A DNA stretch of 64,000 nt from Moritella sp. Urea-trap-13 (GTDB lineage: Bacteria > Pseudomonadota > Gammaproteobacteria > Enterobacterales > Moritellaceae), in the NCBI RefSeq assembly GCF_002836355.1, contig NZ_PJCA01000039.1, positions 186,001 to 250,000 of the forward strand. The letters are read 5' to 3'. The notes under the pieces were generated by a model. It did no database searches. It was not told the DNA's origin and saw only the letters and a program-made list of their open reading frames with translations. Positions 57,920 to 64,000 of this stretch are shown here, one piece after another. Each line of letters begins with the position of its first letter. The stretch's first letter is position 1. The position numbers and the translations under genes were made by a program.

Positions 57920-59173
57920 ATGGTCGCACTAACCAAAAAAACCAGTAATCGCAAACCATCGGCAGTCAAAAAACGCTATCCATATAACTGGCAAGGCGTT
58001 AATCGTAAAGGTAAAAAAATCAGTGGTGAAATTCAAGCAGAAAGCATCAGTAACCTAAAAGTAGAGTTACGCCGCCAGGGTATCAATGTGTTAAAAGCCA
58101 AGCGTAAATCAACCGGTTTATTCTCTGTCGCTAGCAAGAAAATTACAGCGATGGATATTGCCATCATTTCAAGGCAAATTTCCACCATGCTTAATGCCGG
58201 AGTGCCCTTAGTTCAAAGTCTAGAAATTATTGCTCGCAGTAATGACAATCCCGCCATGCGCGCATTAATCGGTGAAGTGGCTGCAGAAGTCTCTACTGGT
58301 ACATCACTTTCTGATACCTTACGCAAACATCCGCTTTATTTTGATGATTTATATTGTGATTTGATCAGTGCAGGTGAACAATCGGGTTCATTGGATACTA
58401 TTTATGATCGTATCGCCACCTATAAAGAAAAAGCCGAAGCACTGAAATCCAAGATCAAGAAAGCCATGCTCTATCCAGCAATGGTCGTCGCGGTTGCGGT
58501 TGTCGTCACGCTTATTTTACTGCTGTATGTCATTCCGCAATTCAAAGATATCTTCGCTAGTTTTGGTGCCGAATTACCACCTTTCACCTTAGTCGTACTC
58601 TCTATTTCTGACTTTGTTAGCCAATTTTGGTATTTGGTGGTCGGGGTATTATTTGGCATACCGGTTATTTACCTTAGAGCGAATAAACGTTCGATTAAAG
58701 TTAAACATATCACCGAACGCACTATCCTCAAGATCCCAGCAATTGGGCCAATTATGCACAAAGGCGCGATGGCACGGTTCGCCAGAACCCTATCAACCAC
58801 ATTTGCAGCCGGTATTCCGCTGGTAGACTCGCTAACCTCTGCCGCAGGCGCATCGGGCAATATTGTTTATAAAAATGCGGTAATGACAATGCGTAATGAA
58901 GTGATCGCCGGATTACAAATGCACATAGCCATGCGCTCGACCAACTTATTTCCTGACATGGTTACGCAAATGGTAATGATCGGTGAAGAGTCTGGTTCAC
59001 TTGATGATATGTTAGCGAAAGTCGCACACATTTATGAGCAAGAAGTTGATGATGCAGTGGATGGTTTAACCAGTTTAATCGAGCCGATGATCATGGTGGT
59101 ATTGGGTGTGGTGATTGGCGGTCTGGTGATTGCGATGTATTTACCTATCTTTAAAATGGGTAGCATCATGTAA
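57920..59173 (+). CDS. pilC: Type IV pilus inner-membrane platform protein PilC
   Basis: Polytopic platform protein on which PilB acts. It has two T2SSF domains; the first begins ITAMDIAIISRQISTMLNAGVPLVQSLEIIA and the second FARTLSTTFAAGIPLVDSL (each described in part). Membrane helices are at about 185-205, 230-250 and 385-410. The length of 417 residues matches PilC. It is 86 bp after pilB, so a separate ribosome site is used (AGGATAGCATC). pilD follows. Confidence 0.96.
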   Translation: MVALTKKTSNRKPSAVKKRYPYNWQGVNRKGKKISGEIQAESISNLKVELRRQGINVLKAKRKSTGLFSVASKKITAMDIAIISRQISTMLNAGVPLVQSLEIIARSNDNPAMRALIGEVAAEVSTGTSLSDTLRKHPLYFDDLYCDLISAGEQSGSLDTIYDRIATYKEKAEALKSKIKKAMLYPAMVVAVAVVVTLILLLYVIPQFKDIFASFGAELPPFTLVVLSISDFVSQFWYLVVGVLFGIPVIYLRANKRSIKVKHITERTILKIPAIGPIMHKGAMARFARTLSTTFAAGIPLVDSLTSAAGASGNIVYKNAVMTMRNEVIAGLQMHIAMRSTNLFPDMVTQMVMIGEESGSLDDMLAKVAHIYEQEVDDAVDGLTSLIEPMIMVVLGVVIGGLVIAMYLPIFKMGSIM

Positions 59174-59298
59174 TAAATACGCTAAATGTAATTAAGATGT
59201 TATTCGTTAAGCTTTAACAGCTTTTATGGAATGGGTTTGCTATCATCGTATTTCAGTGAACATTTATCTATCAACTTGATCCGATACAGGTAATTTAC

Positions 59299-60198
59299 AT
59301 GCAAGACTTAGCGCTTCTTTTTCAACTTTCTCCTTGGCTATTATGGTTATCCGTTACCTTGCTCGGTTTGTTAGTCGGTAGTTTCTTAAACGTGGTAATT
59401 TACCGTTTACCCATAATGATGGAAAGTGAGTGGAAACAAGAGTGCACGGTTTATTTTAGTGATGAATGCAACACCGCTGAAGACAAATCTACAGCAGTAT
59501 CTGAACCCGCTAAATTTAACTTATTGTTACCCCGATCTGCTTGCCCTAAGTGTGGTCATCAGATTACCGCATTAGAAAATATTCCCGTGCTTAGCTGGTT
59601 GATACTCAGAGGTAAATGCAGCAGTTGTGCCAATCCAATTTCAGCTCGCTATCCAAGCATTGAATTATTAACCGGTTTATTATCACTCGTAGTCGCTTTG
59701 TATATCCCTTACGGTATCCAATTAGCGGGCGCCTTGATCTTAACTTGGAGCTTAGTTGCACTGACCTTTATCGATATAGATAAAATGTTATTGCCTGACC
59801 AAATGACCTTACCACTGATATGGCTAGGCTTACTACTAAACGTCAATTACGCTTGGGTAACCCCGTCCGATGCTATCATAGGAGCGATTGTTGGTTATCT
59901 ATCGCTATGGTCTGTGTATTGGGGCTTTAAATTATTAACCGGTAAGGAAGGCATGGGTTATGGTGATTTCAAATTATTAGCTGCGTTTGGTGCTTGGTTC
60001 GGCTGGCAATCAATTTTAGCCATCGTGCTGTTATCTTCTTTTGCCGGCGCCATTATTGGTATTACTCAAATAGCATTAAAGCAGCATACCCGAGGCAATC
60101 CTATCCCGTTTGGTCCTTACTTGGCAATTGCAGGTTGGTTATACCTTATCTGGGGCGATCAAATAGTTGATTTCTATTTAGTTAACTTTATTTATTAA
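59299..60198 (+). CDS. pilD: Prepilin peptidase/N-methyltransferase PilD
   Basis: Polytopic aspartyl protease that cleaves and N-methylates prepilins such as PilA and also type II secretion pseudopilins. Two cysteine pairs for the zinc-type N-terminal domain are present (SACPKCGHQ and GKCSSCANPI). The catalytic aspartates are in DIDKMLLPDQM (about 157) and GYGDFKLLAA (about 220). About eight membrane helices are seen. The first loop contains an extra charged stretch (WKQECTVYFSDECNTAEDKS), seemingly variable in the family. It is 299 residues long and 12 bp before coaE. Confidence 0.95.
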   Translation: MQDLALLFQLSPWLLWLSVTLLGLLVGSFLNVVIYRLPIMMESEWKQECTVYFSDECNTAEDKSTAVSEPAKFNLLLPRSACPKCGHQITALENIPVLSWLILRGKCSSCANPISARYPSIELLTGLLSLVVALYIPYGIQLAGALILTWSLVALTFIDIDKMLLPDQMTLPLIWLGLLLNVNYAWVTPSDAIIGAIVGYLSLWSVYWGFKLLTGKEGMGYGDFKLLAAFGAWFGWQSILAIVLLSSFAGAIIGITQIALKQHTRGNPIPFGPYLAIAGWLYLIWGDQIVDFYLVNFIY

Positions 60199-60210
60199 AG
60201 GCAGGCCACT

Positions 60211-60816
60211 ATGTATGTTGTCGGATTAACCGGTGGTATCGCATCAGGTAAAACTACCGTTGCCGATCTTATCGCTAGCGAAGGCATTAATTTAGTCGAT
60301 GCTGACATTGTCGCCAGACAAGTTGTGGCTATCGGTAGTCAAGGATTAGCGCAAATTAGCGCCCATTTTGGCGAGCACATTTTGCTTGATGACGGTAGTT
60401 TAAATCGTGGTTTATTAAGAGAAAAAATATTTTCCGATAATGCCAACAAGCAGTGGTTAAATGATTTATTACACCCACTGATCCGGACTGAATTATTAGC
60501 GCAATTAGCCGCCAGTGATTCACCCTATACCTTGTTAGTTGTGCCACTGTTAGTTGAAAATAAGCTCACCACGTTATGCAATCATGTACTGGTTGTTGAT
60601 GTCGACGAACAACTACAAATACAGCGTACGATGGCGCGAGATAATGTATCCGAGCAACAGGTTAAGGCGATACTAGAGTCACAAGCCTCACGCCAACAAC
60701 GCCTTGCAGCAGCGGACTCCGTAGTGGTGAATAACGATCGCCAGCAGCTAGTCAAGGATACTGCAGTTTTACATCAGAAATTTCTTGAATTAGCGGCTAC
60801 AGCCATGGCAGACTAG
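60211..60816 (+). CDS. coaE: Dephospho-CoA kinase
   Basis: P-loop kinase catalysing the last step of coenzyme A synthesis. Walker A is GGIASGKTT (residues 8-16), with VDADIVARQVV, LHPLIR and the lid segment with QASRQQRLAAADSVVVNNDR. The length is 201 residues. The gene is 12 bp after pilD and 34 bp before yacG, in the pilD-coaE-yacG order that is widely conserved in gammaproteobacteria, and is probably cotranscribed with pilCD. Confidence 0.96.
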   Translation: MYVVGLTGGIASGKTTVADLIASEGINLVDADIVARQVVAIGSQGLAQISAHFGEHILLDDGSLNRGLLREKIFSDNANKQWLNDLLHPLIRTELLAQLAASDSPYTLLVVPLLVENKLTTLCNHVLVVDVDEQLQIQRTMARDNVSEQQVKAILESQASRQQRLAAADSVVVNNDRQQLVKDTAVLHQKFLELAATAMAD

Positions 60817-60850
60817 CCACTTTCAAGCATTGTTTATTTAGGAAGTCATC

Positions 60851-61036
60851 ATGCAAGTAAATTGCCCAACCTGTAAGAAATCCGTTGAATGGGTTACCAC
60901 TAATGAATTTCGCCCGTTTTGCAGTGACCGTTGCAAACTAATTGATCTTGGCGAATGGGCAAGTGAAGAGCGTTCCATTCCAGGTGAAGATGTATCTCCA
61001 CAAGAATTACAGCCTAAAGGTTACGAATTCGATTAG
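60851..61036 (+). CDS. yacG: DNA gyrase inhibitor YacG
   Basis: Small zinc protein of 61 residues. Its four zinc cysteines are Cys5, Cys8, Cys24 and Cys28 (CPTC ... FCSDRC), followed by [17 protein letters not shown], a hallmark of YacG. E. coli YacG binds GyrB and inhibits gyrase. AGGAAG precedes the ATG. It closes the pilD-coaE-yacG series and converges on mutT with 32 bp between them. Confidence 0.93.
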   Translation: MQVNCPTCKKSVEWVTTNEFRPFCSDRCKLIDLGEWASEERSIPGEDVSPQELQPKGYEFD

Positions 61037-61068
61037 AGCGACTAACTGGATTTATGCTAATGAGTGGC

Positions 61069-61461
61069 TCAGGCAAACTGAGTCATTAACATCTCGACAA
61101 TCACTTGATTCGCTGCGGGGAATTTATAATCCGCTAGTGCGCTAATATTTACCCACGCAGTTTGCTGCCCTTCAAGACCTTTACCAACACCTGCAAATTT
61201 ATCGACTAGATAGAAATCCAATAGCACGACCTTATCACCATAATCAAATTCTAGCTGGTGAAATGCCTGCGCATTAACGACATCAAGATCAACTTCCTCT
61301 TTGAGCTCTCTGGTTAACGCCTCAAGCACAGATTCTCCAGACTCTACCTTACCACCTGGAAACTCCCACTGATTACCTTGGTGCTGCTCTGAGCTACGCT
61401 TACTGATAAAGACTTGTTGCTCACGGATGATAATACCGGCAGCGACATGGACGACTTTCAT
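61069..61461 (-). CDS. mutT: 8-oxo-dGTP diphosphatase (Nudix, MutT)
   Basis: Nudix hydrolase that removes 8-oxo-dGTP from the nucleotide pool. The Nudix box reads GGKVESGESVLEALTRELKEEVDLD, i.e. the catalytic REL-EE is complete, with Asp in place of the usual final Gly; the N-terminal VVHVAAGIII and the EQHQGNQWEFPGGK segment are MutT-like. I start at the ATG at 61461 (MKVVHVAAG), the usual MutT start, giving 130 residues; a frame from 61506 adds a tail of 15. It follows secA on the same strand, as in E. coli secA-mutT, separated by a terminator. Confidence 0.92.
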   Translation of the reverse strand: MKVVHVAAGIIIREQQVFISKRSSEQHQGNQWEFPGGKVESGESVLEALTRELKEEVDLDVVNAQAFHQLEFDYGDKVVLLDFYLVDKFAGVGKGLEGQQTAWVNISALADYKFPAANQVIVEMLMTQFA

Positions 61462-61504
61462 GAGGAGTACTCTTGTTAAGTTGTAGGATAAAATGACCGT
61501 TAAC

Positions 61505-61540
61505 AAAAAGCGCTAAAACATTGCTGTTTTAACGCTTTTA
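61505..61540 (-). terminator. Rho-independent terminator after secA
   Basis: A 14-bp stem (AAAAGCG and TAAAACA pairing with TGTTTTA and CGCTTTT) has one C-A mismatch, loop TTGC, and a T-run on the minus strand. It lies between secA and mutT. Confidence 0.82.
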
Positions 61541-61602
61541 ACAGTTAACTATAACGCCTATTAACTATCACCAATCGTGACAATAGTTATGGCTTAGTTC
61601 TA

Positions 61603-64000
61603 TTAGCTTAATTTACCATGGCACTGTTTAAATTTAGCACCTGAACCACAAGGACACGGATCGTTACGACCGACTTTCTGACCTTGACGCACAAATGTTT
61701 CCGCTTCAGTTGCTGCAGATTCATCAGCAAGTTGATTTTCAGCCGGAGCATGATTCATGTTTTGTGGTAATGATTCACCACGACGACGATGTGCTTCAAC
61801 GGCTTCGACGTCTTCTGGTGCTTGCACTTGGACTTTACAAATCACCCCAACCACATCTGATTTCAAGTTTTCTAACATTTCAGTAAACAGTTCAAACGAC
61901 TCACGCTTGTATTCTTGTTTCGGGTTTTTCTGTGCGTAACCACGTAAATGAATACCTTGGCGTAAATGATCCATGGCAGCTAAATGCTCTTTCCATAAAC
62001 CATCCAGTGTTTGTAACATTACTGCTTTTTCAAACTGACGAATAACTTGAGCACCGACGGCATCTTCTTTGGCTGTATAGGCTTCATTAGCACCAGTCAT
62101 GATACGTTCACGGATCTTTTCTTCGTATAACTTACTATCTTCATCGATCCATTGCTGAATTGGTAGTTCGAGCATGAAGTCAGCACGTAAACGTTGCTCT
62201 AGACCGGTGATATCCCACATTTCATGTAATGATTGTGGTGGGATGTAAGCATCCATTACCGCATTGATCACGTCTTCACGGATCGCAACCATAGTGTCAC
62301 TGATATCTTCCGCTTCCATAAGTTCATTACGTTGCTCATAAACCACTTTACGTTGGTCATTGGCAACGTCATCGAATTCAAGTAACGATTTACGAATATC
62401 AAAGTTACGACCTTCAACTTTACGTTGGGCATTTTCGATCGCGCGTGTTACCCACTTATGCTCAATCGCTTCACCTTCTTCCATACCCAGTTTCTTCATC
62501 ATGCCGGTAATACGGTCTGATGTGAAAATACGCATAAGCGGATCGGCCATAGAAAGATAGAAACGTGTTGAACCAGCATCACCCTGACGACCAGAACGAC
62601 CACGTAATTGGTTATCAATACGACGAGATTCGTGACGTTCAGTACCGATAATATGCAAACCACCTGCCGCTAGCACAGCTTCGTGACGCACTTGCCATTC
62701 CGCTTTAATGTGCGCAATTTGTGCTTCAGTTGGATTTTTCAGCTTATCCACATCAGTCTGCCAGTTACCACCTAACACGATATCGGTACCACGACCGGCC
62801 ATGTTGGTTGCAATTGTCACCGCGCCAGAACGACCTGCATCAGAAACGATCTCAGCTTCACGTTCATGGAACTTAGCATTCAATACGTTATGCTTAATCT
62901 TGTCTTTTTTCAGTAAATTAGAAAGTAGTTCTGAGCTTTCAATTGATACTGTACCAACCAATACTGGTTGTTGTCTCTTCACACAATCTTTAATATCTTC
63001 GATGATCGCAACATGCTTTTCAGCTGCAGTCAGGTAAACCAGATCGCCGAAGTCTTTACGCGTCATTGGCTTGTTAGTCGGTAATACCACTGTTTCCAGG
63101 CTATAAATAGATTGGAATTCAAATGCTTCGGTATCAGCAGTACCTGTCATACCAGACAGTTTGTCGTACATACGGAAATAATTCTGGAAGGTAATCGATG
63201 CTAATGTTTGGTTTTCATTTTGGATCTTCACACCTTCACGGGCTTCTACCGCTTGATGCAGACCTTCAGACCAACGACGACCCGGCATAGTACGACCAGT
63301 ATGTTCGTCGACAATCACAATTTCACCGTCATCACTAACAATATAGTCTACGTCTTTTTCAAATAACGTATGGGCACGTAATGCTGCATTGATGTGATGC
63401 AGTAATGAAATATTCGCAGCAGAGAATAAAGAATCATCAGCGCTTAATAAACCACGTTCTTTGAGCATTTCTTCGACTTTAATTTGACCGTTCTCAGTCA
63501 ACAATACTTGTTTGTTCTTTTCATCAACCGTGTAGTGACCAACACCAGTATATTCTTCAGTATCTTCTTGCTCTTGCTGTTCTAGCAAAGGAATGATGGT
63601 ATTGATATTGGTATATAAATCTGAGCTATTATCCGCTGGGCCAGAAATGATCAACGGTGTACGCGCTTCATCAATTAAGATTGAATCAACTTCATCAATT
63701 ACCGCATAGTATAACGGACGCATAACACGTTGTTGCGGTTCGAACGCCATGTTGTCACGCAGATAATCAAAACCAAATTCATTATTGGTGCCGTAGGTAA
63801 CATCCGCAGCATAAGCTTCACGTTTTGCCATGTTATCCATGCCAGACACGTTCAAGCCAACTGTAAGTCCTAAAAATTCAAATAGTTCACGATTCCATTC
63901 CGCATCACGTGCAGCAAGGTAATCATTCACGGTAATAATATGCACGCCTTTACCTGTTAAGGCATTTAAATAAGCAGGTAATGTTGCCGTTAGAGTTTTA
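61603..64000 (-). CDS. secA: Preprotein translocase ATPase SecA (5' end beyond window)
   Basis: Motor ATPase that pushes preproteins through SecYEG. The frame is open to the right edge: the residues before [11 protein letters not shown] ([18 protein letters not shown]) are coded up to position 64000, so a start codon inside the window would be false. Visible are the DEAD-type [19 protein letters not shown], the nucleotide-binding [14 protein letters not shown], the [19 protein letters not shown] signature, and the C-terminal zinc tail [18 protein letters not shown] that binds SecB. About 80-100 N-terminal residues are missing compared with the usual ~900. Confidence 0.97.
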   Translation of the reverse strand, partial: KTLTATLPAYLNALTGKGVHIITVNDYLAARDAEWNRELFEFLGLTVGLNVSGMDNMAKREAYAADVTYGTNNEFGFDYLRDNMAFEPQQRVMRPLYYAVIDEVDSILIDEARTPLIISGPADNSSDLYTNINTIIPLLEQQEQEDTEEYTGVGHYTVDEKNKQVLLTENGQIKVEEMLKERGLLSADDSLFSAANISLLHHINAALRAHTLFEKDVDYIVSDDGEIVIVDEHTGRTMPGRRWSEGLHQAVEAREGVKIQNENQTLASITFQNYFRMYDKLSGMTGTADTEAFEFQSIYSLETVVLPTNKPMTRKDFGDLVYLTAAEKHVAIIEDIKDCVKRQQPVLVGTVSIESSELLSNLLKKDKIKHNVLNAKFHEREAEIVSDAGRSGAVTIATNMAGRGTDIVLGGNWQTDVDKLKNPTEAQIAHIKAEWQVRHEAVLAAGGLHIIGTERHESRRIDNQLRGRSGRQGDAGSTRFYLSMADPLMRIFTSDRITGMMKKLGMEEGEAIEHKWVTRAIENAQRKVEGRNFDIRKSLLEFDDVANDQRKVVYEQRNELMEAEDISDTMVAIREDVINAVMDAYIPPQSLHEMWDITGLEQRLRADFMLELPIQQWIDEDSKLYEEKIRERIMTGANEAYTAKEDAVGAQVIRQFEKAVMLQTLDGLWKEHLAAMDHLRQGIHLRGYAQKNPKQEYKRESFELFTEMLENLKSDVVGVICKVQVQAPEDVEAVEAHRRRGESLPQNMNHAPAENQLADESAATEAETFVRQGQKVGRNDPCPCGSGAKFKQCHGKLS

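Noticed and set aside
63945-64000. secA starting at the GTG at 63945
   Set aside because: The frame stays open to the window edge and codes conserved SecA residues upstream of that codon.

Overview
The window is a contiguous stretch of chromosome from an AT-rich, Gram-negative gammaproteobacterium. Gene order and protein content (dam-damX-aroBK-pilQPONM/mrcA; pdhR-aceEF-lpdA near acnB-yacL; nadC-pilABCD-coaE-yacG) fit a marine order such as Alteromonadales/Vibrionales. A Moritella-like genome is my best guess, made by recognition and not by a search. There are no rRNA or tRNA genes, phage genes, insertion sequences or CRISPR arrays. Almost every gene is a conserved core gene, so the interest lies mostly in the intergenic DNA.

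Layout. 1-655: 5' part of an LtaS-like membrane sulfatase (gene runs off the left edge). 0.9-12.8 kb, minus strand: pilMNOPQ, aroK, aroB, damX, dam, rpe, gph, trpS (pilus assembly and secretin, shikimate pathway, cell division, adenine methylation, sugar-phosphate metabolism). 12.9-15.5 kb: divergent mrcA (PBP1a). 15.7-19.2 kb: oxyR, dapA with a long attenuator-like leader, and rsmC. 19.4-28.4 kb: plsC, parC, an OapA/YtfB-like protein, a diguanylate cyclase, ftsX-ftsE-ftsY and divergent rsmD. 28.6-33.3 kb: the most accessory part, with a LysE-type exporter, an AraC regulator, an EamA transporter and a chemoreceptor. 33.5-39.5 kb: metH, metA, a TRIC-family channel and yacL. 39.7-46.6 kb: acnB, a two-domain patatin/outer-membrane barrel protein (type Vd), lpdA. 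46.8-53.8 kb: aceF, aceE, pdhR, ampE, ampD. 53.9-61.0 kb, plus strand: a membrane-anchored retropepsin-like protease, nadC, pilA, pilB, pilC, pilD, coaE, yacG. 61.0-64.0 kb: mutT and secA (5' end beyond the right edge).

How the genes fit together. The window holds both halves of a type IV pilus system: the inner-membrane alignment complex and secretin (pilM-Q) and the major pilin with assembly ATPase, platform protein and peptidase (pilABCD). It also carries the pyruvate dehydrogenase genes with their repressor and a perfect PdhR operator, and acnB close by. Lysine/DAP, methionine and chorismate biosynthesis are represented by dapA, metA/metH and aroBK.

The strongest unusual signal is the dapA leader (about 17777-17997). 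It has a promoter-like TTGACA, a 17-codon reading frame with five lysine codons, mutually exclusive antiterminator and terminator hairpins, and a T-run just before the dapA ribosome site. This is the layout of a classical ribosome-mediated attenuator, here apparently sensing lysine. The window also shows recurring short tandem duplications (11-33 bp period) at or just past stop codons and several long inverted repeats in intergenic leaders.
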